Source: Vibrio natriegens NBRC 15636 = ATCC 14048 = DSM 759 (GTDB taxonomy: Bacteria; Pseudomonadota; Gammaproteobacteria; Enterobacterales; Vibrionaceae). From it: a stretch of DNA of 64,000 nt. Under the pieces are notes generated by a model that was not told where the DNA came from, searched no databases, and worked only from the letters and a program-made list of their open reading frames with translations. The stretch is taken from positions 248,001-312,000 of the forward strand of contig NZ_CP141823.1 of the NCBI RefSeq assembly GCF_035621455.1, in the 5' to 3' direction. The translations under genes and the position numbers were made by a program. Positions within the stretch are counted from its first letter, which is position 1; the number at the start of each line of letters is the position of its first letter. Below, one piece after another: positions 1 through 7,836 of this stretch.

Positions 1-95
1 CGGACTTCTAGCAGTCCATTAGACATAGGTCTGGCTTCAATACCGCACCCGACGCCACAATAAGCACACGTTGATTTAATCCATCCTTCGCTCAT
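1..95 (-). CDS. nasA: Assimilatory nitrate reductase catalytic subunit, N-terminal fragment
   Basis: Only the first 31 codons are inside the window; the gene continues off the left edge. The protein starts MSEGWIKSTCAYCGVGCGIE, with Cys10, Cys13 and Cys17 forming the start of the [4Fe-4S] motif that opens the molybdopterin-guanine-dinucleotide reductases of the NasA/NapA/formate dehydrogenase family. No signal peptide precedes it, which favours the cytoplasmic assimilatory enzyme over periplasmic NapA. It is divergent from cobA-nirB-nirD-narK, the expected partners that reduce nitrite to ammonium. A GGAG lies ten bases before the ATG, and a sigma-54 promoter lies about 40 bases upstream. Family assignment is good; the choice of nasA over a formate dehydrogenase rests on the neighbours. 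Confidence 0.82.
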   Translation of the reverse strand, partial: MSEGWIKSTCAYCGVGCGIEARPMSNGLLEV

Positions 96-130
96 ACCCA
101 CTAGTCTCCAAATTTCCTTTTAGGAACCTA

Positions 131-150
131 GGAGCAAAATCCATTCCAAA
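131..150 (-). promoter_or_regulatory. Sigma-54 promoter of nasA
   Basis: Read on the minus strand the site is TTTGGAATGGATTTTGCTCC: GG at 147-146, GC at 135-134, exactly ten bases between them, with the TTGCT -12 box intact. This matches the sigma-54 consensus TGGCAC-N5-TTGCW well. Predicted transcription start is near 122, leaving a leader of about 27 bases before the nasA ATG at 95. It implies control by an enhancer-binding activator, as expected for nitrogen assimilation. Inferred by eye. Confidence 0.7.
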
Positions 151-316
151 TACCACTAATTTATAATTTTCAATTTTTTATTGTTTTATTTCATAATCTT
201 AATTTACCACCTAACCCTAAAGTGGTAGATGGCAATTCCCCTTAAAACTACCACCTTTTATGTATATTTACCTATTTTGATGCAACCTTGACCATTTACC
301 ACCTTCGTCTACCACT
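151..316. promoter_or_regulatory. Cluster of six TACCAC elements between divergent nas promoters
   Basis: TACCAC occurs at 151, 205, 249, 297 and 310 on the plus strand and at 222-227 on the minus strand (as GTGGTA), six times in about 165 bases. The pair at 205-211 and 222-227 is an inverted repeat. TAACCCT at 212-218, two bases, then AGTGGTA at 221-227 resembles the 7-2-7 arrangement of NarL/NarP heptamers (older consensus TACYNMT). The cluster sits at enhancer distance from both sigma-54 promoters. It may bind a sigma-54 activator or the NarP-like regulator encoded at 7837; the sequence alone cannot decide. Confidence 0.5.
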
Positions 317-425
317 TTTGGTAATCACCTCTCTTTACTTTACGCCAACACCCAACACAAACTAAAAACTAATAACCTATTGTATTTTAGTTACTTTTAA
401 TTAATTTCAACAAAAATAAATCATA

Positions 426-442
426 CTGGCATTCATATTGCT
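426..442 (+). promoter_or_regulatory. Sigma-54 promoter of the cobA-nirBD-narK operon
   Basis: The sequence CTGGCATTCATATTGCT has GG at 428-429 and GC at 440-441 separated by exactly ten bases, and both the TGGCA and TTGCT blocks match the sigma-54 consensus. Predicted transcription start is near 453. This rules out the TTG at 443 as a start codon for the following gene and supports the ATG cluster at 479-487. Confidence 0.75.
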
Positions 443-484
443 TTGTGGCTAACAACTAGCAAAATCACATTCGAGGCAATGATG

Positions 485-1294
485 ATGAATACAGAACATT
501 CAGTTATTGGAAATGTATCCTTAGTAGGCGCTGGGCCAGGTGATCCAGACTTACTTACCGTTAAGGCGCTTAAGGCGATTGAGCATGCAGATGTCATCGT
601 GTACGACAACCTAGTAAGTGAGGATATACGTGCTCTGTTCCCTTCCCATTGCAAGCTTGTTTATGTCGGAAAAGCAAAAGGCTGCCATAGCTATAAACAG
701 GAAGAAATCAACCAGTTAATCGCTAATTTTGCGCTCGATGCAAATAACGTATGCCGTGTAAAAGGCGGAGACTCGTTCGTGTTTGGGCGTGGCGGAGAAG
801 AAATGCTATTTCTCACCAAACTGGGAATTAGTGTCAACGTAGTTCCGGGCATTACCGCCGCTTCAGGATGTTCAACTTACTCCAACATCCCCCTAACCCA
901 CCGAGGCTTAGCGCAGGGTTGTACATTCATCACCGCTCACGCGGATAAGAAGCTTGAAATTAACTGGTCTGCGCTAGCCCAACTCAACCAAACGTTGGTC
1001 ATTTATATGGGCCTGACCAAAGCGCCACTCATACAGCAGCAACTAACCAGCTCAGGTATGAACGCCGACAAACCAGTCGCGATTATTGAAAACGGCTGTA
1101 CGCCACAACAAAGAACGATCATAGGCGAGTTATCCGAGCTATCCGAATTGATAACGCGTCATTCAATAAAGTCTCCGGCCTTAATTGTAATAGGTGACGT
1201 TGTCACCGTATCAAGCCAAATGCATTGGTTACAACAACTTAATAACAAGAATATGGAAGTTCTTTCCGAATCAAGTTTACGTAGAAGCGCCTAA
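485..1294 (+). CDS. cobA: Uroporphyrinogen-III C-methyltransferase (siroheme branch)
   Basis: SUMT transfers two methyl groups from S-adenosylmethionine to uroporphyrinogen III, making precorrin-2, the precursor of siroheme. The N-terminal VGAGPGDPDLLTVKAL motif, the VRLKGGD-like block (here RVKGGDSFVFGRGGEE) and the VPGITAASG segment are typical of the family, and about 270 residues is the normal length. It lacks the dehydrogenase/ferrochelatase half of CysG, so another gene must complete siroheme. Three ATG codons lie in a row at 479, 482 and 485; GAGG at 474-477 is best spaced for 485. It leads the operon and supplies cofactor for NirB immediately downstream. Confidence 0.9.
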   Translation: MNTEHSVIGNVSLVGAGPGDPDLLTVKALKAIEHADVIVYDNLVSEDIRALFPSHCKLVYVGKAKGCHSYKQEEINQLIANFALDANNVCRVKGGDSFVFGRGGEEMLFLTKLGISVNVVPGITAASGCSTYSNIPLTHRGLAQGCTFITAHADKKLEINWSALAQLNQTLVIYMGLTKAPLIQQQLTSSGMNADKPVAIIENGCTPQQRTIIGELSELSELITRHSIKSPALIVIGDVVTVSSQMHWLQQLNNKNMEVLSESSLRRSA

Positions 1295-1337
1295 TTACAC
1301 GGCCATGAAAAGTCAGAATCACTAAGGGAATGAGATT

Positions 1338-3878
1338 ATGAGTAAGCAAAAAATCATTGTGGTCGGTAACGGAATGGTTGGCCATAAATTTATAGACACG
1401 TTGATCCAGTCTGAACAGAACAACATTGAAGTCGTGACATTTTCTGAAGAGCCACGTCTGGCTTATGACCGTGTTCAATTGACCTCATACTTTACAGGCA
1501 AAACAGTCGATGATCTGTCGTTAACCAGCGAAGGTTACTACCAGTCAAACGGCATTAAATACCTGCTGAATGAGAAAGTGAGTCAAGTAAATCCAGACGA
1601 CAAACAGATTGTCACTTCTTCAGGCCGTGTAGAAAATTATGACAAATTGGTGCTTGCGACAGGTTCGTACCCGTTTGTGCCACCAATTCCTGGTAATGAA
1701 AAAGAGTTCTGCCATGTCTACAGAACCATCGAAGATCTGGACGAAATCGAACGCTCAAGTAAAGAAAGCAAAGTTGGTGTGGTGATTGGTGGTGGCCTTC
1801 TGGGTCTGGAAGCAGCGAATGCCATCAAAAACCTAGGGCTAAAAACGCATGTTGTTGAGTTTGCCCCACGTCTAATGGCTGTTCAGCTTGACCAGGACGG
1901 TGGTGATTTACTTCGCCGTAAAATTGAAGCTCTGGGTGTTACCGTTCATACAGAAAAAGCGACTACAGAAATTATTGATGGTAACGAATGCCGTTACAGA
2001 ATGAATTTTTCCGACGGCACTCATATTGATACCGACATGATCGTCTTTTCGGCAGGTATTCGCCCACAAGACGAGTTAGCTCGTAATAGCTCCATAGAGA
2101 TTGGTGAGCGTGGCGGCATTGTGATTAACAATCACTGTCAAACTAACTACGACGATATCTATGCGATTGGTGAATGTGCATTGTGGGAGCAACGTATTTT
2201 TGGCCTGGTAGCGCCAGGCTACCAAATGGCGAAGGTTGCAGCTCAACATATCCTTAGCACTGATGAAGCAGCCCAATTTATGGGCGCAGATATGAGCACC
2301 AAATTGAAATTAATGGGTGTCGATGTGGCGAGTATTGGTGACGTCCATGGCCAGACTGCAGGTGCGCTGTCTTACACATACAAAGATGAAATTGAACAAG
2401 TTTACAAACGCCTGATCGTCTCTGAAGATAAAAAGAAAATTGTTGGCGCCGTCTTAGTCGGTGATGCGACTGCCTACGGAAATCTGTTACAGATTCGCCA
2501 GAACGATCTTCCATTACCAGAGAACCCATCCGTGTTAATTCTGCCTAACGTGGCTGAAGATGAATCTGCTGGTCTGGGTATTGACGCTCTGCCTGACAGT
2601 GCTGTTATCTGTTCATGTTTCGATGTGACCAAAGGCTCGATTAAACAAGCTGTAGCTGCTGGCTGCACAACAATGGCGGCGCTAAAAGAGACGACTAACG
2701 CGTCAACAGGTTGTGGCGGTTGTAGTGCACTGGCAAAACAAGTACTCGACAGCGAATTAGAAAAGCTAGGCGTGGAAGTGAACAACCATGTTTGTGAGCA
2801 TTTTGCTTATTCTCGTCAGGAACTCAGTGATCTTATTCGTGTAAACAAAATCAAAACGTTCGAAGAGCTGTTAGAGCAATACGGTCAAGGACTCGGCTGC
2901 GAAGTCTGTAAACCTACCGCAGGTTCTATCTTAGCTTCCTACTGGAACGACTATATCTTGCACGATGATCATATTGAGCTTCAGGATACCAACGATATTT
3001 ATCTTGGTAACATGCAAAAAGATGGTACCTACTCTGTCGTCCCAAGAGTCGCAGGTGGTGAAATTACCCCTGAAAAACTCATTGTAATTGGCGAAGTCGC
3101 TCGTGATTTCGACCTTTATACCAAAGTCACTGGTGGCCAGCGAATCGACCTGTTTGGTGCACAGCTCAATGACTTACCTTTAATCTGGAAACGACTCGTT
3201 GATGCAGGCTTTGAGACTGGCCACGCCTACGGTAAATCCGTTCGTACCGTAAAATCCTGCGTAGGCAGCACTTGGTGTCGTTACGGCGTTGGCAATAGTG
3301 TCGGTTTCGCTATCGATTTGGAAAATCGTTACAAAGGCCTTCGCTCCCCTCACAAGCTCAAATTTGCTGTATCTGGCTGTACCCGTGAATGTGCTGAAGC
3401 CCAGTCAAAAGATATCGGTGTGATAGCGACAGACAAAGGATGGAACCTCTATGTCTGTGGTAACGGCGGTATGCGCCCTCGCCATGCCGATTTACTGGCC
3501 ACAGACCTGGACGACGAAACGTTAATTAAGTATGTCGATCGCGTTCTGATGTTCTACATCCGCACCGCAGACAGACTGCAGCGCACTTCCGTCTGGCTTG
3601 AGAACCTCGAAGGCGGCATTGACTATCTCAAAGAAGTGGTGATTGACGACAAACTTGGGTTAGCAGATGAGCTGGAAAAATCGATGCAAGACAGCCTGGC
3701 AAATTACCAGTGCGAATGGAAAACCACCTTGGAATCTCCAGAGAAACTGCGTCGATTCAGCCATTTTATTAACAGCCCTGATCGTGATGAATCACTTCAG
3801 TTCGTTACTGTCAGAGAACAGAAATTTCCGAAAAACACAGCAGACGAGCTTGCTATCGAAGTGGTCGAAGTTAGCTGA
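1338..3878 (+). CDS. nirB: Nitrite reductase [NAD(P)H], large subunit
   Basis: NirB reduces nitrite to ammonium in the cytoplasm with NAD(P)H. The 846 residues show the full domain order: an FAD/NAD pyridine nucleotide oxidoreductase domain (about 1-400; VVGNGMVGHK, then GVVIGGGLLGLEAA), a BFD-like [2Fe-2S] segment (CSCFDVTKG ... STGCGGC), a second BFD-like repeat, and the siroheme/[4Fe-4S] reductase domain. The SCVGSTWCRYG and SGCTRECAEAQ motifs carry the four cluster cysteines. Length is normal for assimilatory NirB. It lies between cobA (siroheme supply) and nirD (small subunit). Confidence 0.96.
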   Translation: MSKQKIIVVGNGMVGHKFIDTLIQSEQNNIEVVTFSEEPRLAYDRVQLTSYFTGKTVDDLSLTSEGYYQSNGIKYLLNEKVSQVNPDDKQIVTSSGRVENYDKLVLATGSYPFVPPIPGNEKEFCHVYRTIEDLDEIERSSKESKVGVVIGGGLLGLEAANAIKNLGLKTHVVEFAPRLMAVQLDQDGGDLLRRKIEALGVTVHTEKATTEIIDGNECRYRMNFSDGTHIDTDMIVFSAGIRPQDELARNSSIEIGERGGIVINNHCQTNYDDIYAIGECALWEQRIFGLVAPGYQMAKVAAQHILSTDEAAQFMGADMSTKLKLMGVDVASIGDVHGQTAGALSYTYKDEIEQVYKRLIVSEDKKKIVGAVLVGDATAYGNLLQIRQNDLPLPENPSVLILPNVAEDESAGLGIDALPDSAVICSCFDVTKGSIKQAVAAGCTTMAALKETTNASTGCGGCSALAKQVLDSELEKLGVEVNNHVCEHFAYSRQELSDLIRVNKIKTFEELLEQYGQGLGCEVCKPTAGSILASYWNDYILHDDHIELQDTNDIYLGNMQKDGTYSVVPRVAGGEITPEKLIVIGEVARDFDLYTKVTGGQRIDLFGAQLNDLPLIWKRLVDAGFETGHAYGKSVRTVKSCVGSTWCRYGVGNSVGFAIDLENRYKGLRSPHKLKFAVSGCTRECAEAQSKDIGVIATDKGWNLYVCGNGGMRPRHADLLATDLDDETLIKYVDRVLMFYIRTADRLQRTSVWLENLEGGIDYLKEVVIDDKLGLADELEKSMQDSLANYQCEWKTTLESPEKLRRFSHFINSPDRDESLQFVTVREQKFPKNTADELAIEVVEVS

Positions 3879-3913
3879 TACCAATCTAGATATTTAATTT
3901 TAGGAGAATCGAT

Positions 3914-4240
3914 ATGAGTAACTGGATATCAATCTGTGAATCAACTGCCATCGCACCCAACACCGGAGTTTGCGCCAAAGTAGATGATAAACAAATCGCG
4001 GTGTTTTTCAGCCAGCGCACTAACTCTTTGCACGCCATTTCTAACTTTGACCCTATTGGTAAAGCCAATATTTTATCGAGAGGGATTCTTGGTTGTGTGG
4101 GAGAGATATTGTGTGTTGCCTCGCCTTTATACAAACAACATTTTTGTCTGGAAACAGGCAAATGCATCGAAAACCCAGAGTATAACGTGCCGATTTATGA
4201 AGTCCGAAATAACAACGGCATGATCGAACTGAGACAGTAA
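3914..4240 (+). CDS. nirD: Nitrite reductase [NAD(P)H], small subunit
   Basis: NirD is the 108-residue partner of NirB. It has a Rieske-like fold without the iron-sulfur ligands: the usual C-x-H pairs are absent, and the NFDPIGKANILSRGILG segment seen here is characteristic of the NirD family. AGGAG lies seven bases before the ATG. It follows nirB by 35 bases and precedes the nitrate transporter, so it is part of the same operon. A strong hairpin lies just beyond the stop codon. Confidence 0.93.
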   Translation: MSNWISICESTAIAPNTGVCAKVDDKQIAVFFSQRTNSLHAISNFDPIGKANILSRGILGCVGEILCVASPLYKQHFCLETGKCIENPEYNVPIYEVRNNNGMIELRQ

Positions 4241-4264
4241 CGAGAAGCAAACGCCAAAAACTGT

Positions 4265-4298
4265 GGCATTGCCTTAACAACACAATCAAGGCAATGCC
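4265..4298 (+). other. Intercistronic hairpin between nirD and narK
   Basis: A perfect 11-bp inverted repeat, GGCATTGCCTT (4265-4275) and AAGGCAATGCC (4288-4298), flanks a 12-base loop. No run of T follows, so it is not a standard terminator. It ends 31 bases before the narK ATG and 17 bases before the narK Shine-Dalgarno. It may stabilise the nirBD message or lower readthrough to narK. Confidence 0.75.
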
Positions 4299-4329
4299 TT
4301 CGAAATGAATCTTATAAGGATTATTGAAC

Positions 4330-5799
4330 ATGGAAAGCTCAAAATTCACCCTCTTTTCTTTTAGTGGAAAAATGAAGATCCTCCATTTAAGCTGGATGGC
4401 ATTTTTTATTACCTTTGTTGTTTGGTTTAACTTTGCACCGTTGCTACAAATGGTCAAAGAATCACTTGGCCTTTCAAGCCAGGAAATTAAAACCTTGTTG
4501 ATTCTAAACGTTGCACTGACTATCCCAGCGCGGGTACTTATCGGCATGTTTACCGATCGATTTGGTCCGCGAATTGTGTATTCAGCACTGCTGGCTATCT
4601 GCTCCATCCCATGTTTCATGTTCGCCTTTGCAGATTCGTTTATACAAGCAGCCATTGCACGATTCCTGCTTGGCTTTATTGGTGCAGGTTTCGTTATCGG
4701 TATTCGTCTTGTTTCTGAATGGTTTCCGCATAATCAACTCGGAACCGCGGAAGGCATTTATGGTGGTTGGGGTAACTTTGGCTCTGCAGCAGCCGCATTT
4801 ACACTACCAACTCTAGCATTAGTCTTTGGTGGCGAGGACGGCTGGCGCTATGCGATCGCTTTGACGGGTGTAATGAGCCTTCTGTTCTCTGTTGTGTTTT
4901 ACAAGAACGTATCTGACACACCAAAGGGCGCAACTTACTTCCGACCTAAACACTTGTCAGCAATGGAAGTGACATCAAAAGGCGATTTCTTCTTTCTTTT
5001 AGCGATGAAAGTACCAATGTACGCTGTACTCGCACTACTGGCGTGGAAGTTGTCACCAAGCAATATCAATATGCTTGAACAAGGTGTGGTAAACGCGATT
5101 TACGCGGGCCTCGCGTTGCTTTACGTCATCGACGCTAATCAGGTTTGGAAGGTCAACAAATCGATTTTCAAAAAGCCCGTTGAACCTATTCATCAGTACA
5201 AGTTCAAGCAAGTAGCGGTTCTAAACGTCCTGTACTTTGCAACATTTGGCTCAGAACTAGCCGTGATCTCCATGTTGCCACTTTTCTTTTCTGAAACCTT
5301 TGAACTATCACCGGTCGTGGCAGGCATGGTGGCATCCGCTTACGCATTTATGAACCTGATGTCGCGTCCGGGTGGTGGTCTAATCTCAGATAAGTTTGGT
5401 CGTAAACTGACACTACTAATTCTGACAGCAGGCCTTGCCGTAGGTTATTTCCTGATGGGACAAGTCAATGAAAGCTGGCCAGTTTGGTTAGCTGTGGCTG
5501 CTGCAATGTCTTGTTCATTCTTTGTGCAGGCAGGTGAAGGCGCGGTATTTGCAACGGTTCCACTTATCAAGCGTCGAATGACAGGGCAAATCGCAGGTAT
5601 GACAGGCGCGTACGGCAATGTTGGTGCGGTGACTTATCTGACCATCTTGTCGTTTGTCTCATACCAAACCTTCTTCTTCGTGATTGCTGGTACTGCAGTG
5701 ATCGGGTTTGCTGCTCTGATGTTTATGGAAGAGCCATCAGGAAAAATTGCAGAGGTTAACGAAGATGGTAGCGTCACTCTGATTGATGTGTCTCACTAA
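4330..5799 (+). CDS. narK: NarK-type (NNP family) nitrate/nitrite transporter
   Basis: A 489-residue major facilitator protein with about twelve membrane segments. The first cytoplasmic loop has the family motif (MFTDRFGPRIVY), and the nitrate-porter glycine-rich signature appears as EGIYGGWGNFGSAAAA. A second nitrate signature region is AYGNVGAVTYLTILSFVS. Arginines in RFLLGFIGAGFVIGIR and SRPGGGLISDKFGRK match the substrate-binding and loop positions of the family. The operon context points to nitrate uptake for assimilation rather than respiratory antiport. The ATG at 4330 is nine bases after AAGGA (4316-4320); an earlier in-frame TTG at 4324 is too close to the ribosome site. Confidence 0.9.
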   Translation: MESSKFTLFSFSGKMKILHLSWMAFFITFVVWFNFAPLLQMVKESLGLSSQEIKTLLILNVALTIPARVLIGMFTDRFGPRIVYSALLAICSIPCFMFAFADSFIQAAIARFLLGFIGAGFVIGIRLVSEWFPHNQLGTAEGIYGGWGNFGSAAAAFTLPTLALVFGGEDGWRYAIALTGVMSLLFSVVFYKNVSDTPKGATYFRPKHLSAMEVTSKGDFFFLLAMKVPMYAVLALLAWKLSPSNINMLEQGVVNAIYAGLALLYVIDANQVWKVNKSIFKKPVEPIHQYKFKQVAVLNVLYFATFGSELAVISMLPLFFSETFELSPVVAGMVASAYAFMNLMSRPGGGLISDKFGRKLTLLILTAGLAVGYFLMGQVNESWPVWLAVAAAMSCSFFVQAGEGAVFATVPLIKRRMTGQIAGMTGAYGNVGAVTYLTILSFVSYQTFFFVIAGTAVIGFAALMFMEEPSGKIAEVNEDGSVTLIDVSH

Positions 5800-5828
5800 A
5801 TTGCATCAGTATTAGAGGTTTATCGGGA

Positions 5829-5891
5829 GATATTGAGCTTTACTGATTTATATATGCAAAGAATCACCAAATTAAGTAATGCCTCAATATC
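5829..5891 (+). repeat. Inverted repeat upstream of the kinase/phosphatase gene
   Basis: GATATTGAG at 5829-5837 and CTCAATATC at 5883-5891 form a perfect 9-bp inverted repeat with a 45-base spacer, in the 173-base gap between narK and the PP2C-kinase gene. It may be a regulatory site or a long-loop RNA structure; there is no T-run. Confidence 0.4.
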
Positions 5892-5972
5892 GTTCAAGAG
5901 CTCGACCAGTTTTGGTTGGGCTTTTGTTCTTGTTTCTTTTTATTGTGGGAAAGTGCGGCAAGGAAGGTATCA

Positions 5973-7727
5973 ATGTTAGTTCAGGAAAAGTCAGCTCAAG
6001 AAATACAACATATCGAATTTTCCGGATGCTCTTTGATGGGTAAACGAGACGAAAATCAAGACGCCTTTATCGTCAAGTATCCAACGACTCGTGATGAGTT
6101 GATTCACAAAGGGGTTGTGGCTTGTATTGCTGATGGCGTGAGTTGCAGTAATCAGGCACAACAAGCCAGCCAGACCGCCACCACTCAATTTGTTACCGAT
6201 TACTATGCGACGCCCTCAAGCTGGAGCATTAAACGTTCTGCGATTGAATTACTCACCAGTTTAAATAGTTGGCTCTATAGTCAGGGCAAAGATCAACTTT
6301 ACCATAATGGCATGGTGACGACTTTTAGTGCCATTGTGATTAAATCCAATACTGGATACATTTTTCACGTTGGTGATAGCAGAGTGTATCTCTATCGCGA
6401 TGACACACTGACTCTTCTAACCCGGGATCATCAACGCACTAATTTCGGCCACCAAAGTTATCTGACTCGAGCCCTTGGTATGGATGAAAAAGTCGAAATC
6501 GACTTTCTCACATTAGCGCTCAAAGAAAACGACACCATCGTTTTAACCACAGATGGGGTGCATGAGACCTTAACTCATGAGGAAATCAAACAACAAATTA
6601 GCAGCGCAGACTCCTCTGAAGCCCTTTCACAGGCTTTATGTAACAACGCTTTATTCAAAGGAAGCACTGACAATGTAAGCTGTACCGTATTGAACGTAAA
6701 AGAATTACCCAGCTTCAACTTGACTGAATACCAAACAGCCTTGCTCGCGAACAACATTCCACCAGCATTACACCAGGGTCAAAGCCTGGATCATTTTGAA
6801 ATATTAGATACCCTCTACGAAGGCCCACGCAGCCACGTCTATCTCGCTTTTGATCGACAAAAAGGTGGCAATGTTATTATCAAAGCGCCCTCACTCAATT
6901 ACAGTGACGATCCGGAGACATTAAAACGATTTGCCAACGAGCAATGGTTCTCGACTCAGTTGGACAGTCGCCGAGTAATGAAAATGTATCCAAGGCCCGT
7001 TCATTCAAAATTCATCTATCAGGTTTGCGAGTACATTGAGGGAATAACGCTGCGCCAATGGATGCATGACCACCCTAACCCACCTTTGGATTCAGTGCGT
7101 GAAATACTGGATGGCATCGTAAAAGCAGTTCGGGTTTTCCAACGTGCGGATATGGTGCATCGCGATTTGAAACCCGAAAATATCATGATCACACCAAATC
7201 GTGAGGTAAAGATCATCGATTTTGGTACGGTTGAGGCAAAGGGCCTGCGCGAGATACAACAAGAAGAAGCCACGTCGTTTCCGCTTGGATCGGTCAACTA
7301 TACGGCTCCCGAGTACATCAATACTGGGGAAGCGAGTACACTCTCTGATCTCTTTTCTATCGGCATTATCGGCTACGAAATGCTCACCGCTCATCTGCCA
7401 TATAAGGAACATTCACAGCAAACACTGCAGCAGGCTCGGCACGTAAGGTGGGATTACCACTCGATAAAAGAGTATCGGGAAGATATTCCGCTATGGGTAG
7501 ATCTCGCGTTTAAAAAGGCGACCGCTGAGATCCCAACCAATCGGTATCAGGCTCTTGGTGATTTTATTGCTGATCTTTTCACGCCAAATACCCAACTATT
7601 AAACGGTGTCGACAACAAACCTTTATTAAAGCGCAACCCCATTTTATTTTGGAAGTCCCTTGCTTTGCTCGCTTGCACTGCTGCAGTGCTTGAAGGGCTA
7701 CTTTTACTGCGCTTTACCCCCAATTAA
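5973..7727 (+). CDS. PP2C phosphatase / Ser-Thr protein kinase fusion with C-terminal membrane anchor
   Basis: A 584-residue fusion of two opposing activities. Residues about 10-245 are a PP2C-type phosphatase with the metal-binding RDENQD (25-30), ADG (Asp54), GDSRVYLYRD, TTDG and DNVSCTVL motifs. Residues about 265-520 are a eukaryotic-type kinase: VIIK with Lys304, HRDLKPEN with Asp398, DFG with Asp416, and the APE motif. A single hydrophobic segment near the C-terminus (LALLACTAAVLEGLLLL) suggests membrane anchoring with both domains in the cytoplasm. Similar fusions occur in nitrate assimilation clusters of pseudomonads and related bacteria. AGGAAGG (5961-5967) sets the start at 5973. 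Targets are unknown; the neighbouring transporter and NarP-like regulator are obvious candidates. Confidence 0.92.
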   Translation: MLVQEKSAQEIQHIEFSGCSLMGKRDENQDAFIVKYPTTRDELIHKGVVACIADGVSCSNQAQQASQTATTQFVTDYYATPSSWSIKRSAIELLTSLNSWLYSQGKDQLYHNGMVTTFSAIVIKSNTGYIFHVGDSRVYLYRDDTLTLLTRDHQRTNFGHQSYLTRALGMDEKVEIDFLTLALKENDTIVLTTDGVHETLTHEEIKQQISSADSSEALSQALCNNALFKGSTDNVSCTVLNVKELPSFNLTEYQTALLANNIPPALHQGQSLDHFEILDTLYEGPRSHVYLAFDRQKGGNVIIKAPSLNYSDDPETLKRFANEQWFSTQLDSRRVMKMYPRPVHSKFIYQVCEYIEGITLRQWMHDHPNPPLDSVREILDGIVKAVRVFQRADMVHRDLKPENIMITPNREVKIIDFGTVEAKGLREIQQEEATSFPLGSVNYTAPEYINTGEASTLSDLFSIGIIGYEMLTAHLPYKEHSQQTLQQARHVRWDYHSIKEYREDIPLWVDLAFKKATAEIPTNRYQALGDFIADLFTPNTQLLNGVDNKPLLKRNPILFWKSLALLACTAAVLEGLLLLRFTPN

Positions 7728-7836
7728 CCGCAAGAAGTAAGAGAATTTTTCCGAAGCTAAAAATAATTGTAGATTTAGTGTCCCTAAATCATGATGATAA
7801 AGTAATAAACACATGGAAGCGTTAAAGGAGTTAACG

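Noticed and set aside
443..484. Longer cobA start at the TTG at 443
   Set aside because: It overlaps the -12 box of the sigma-54 promoter and lies before the expected transcription start near 453; no ribosome site precedes it.
4053..4655. Minus-strand 200-codon frame across nirD-narK
   Set aside because: It crosses the intercistronic hairpin and is antisense to two well-supported genes.
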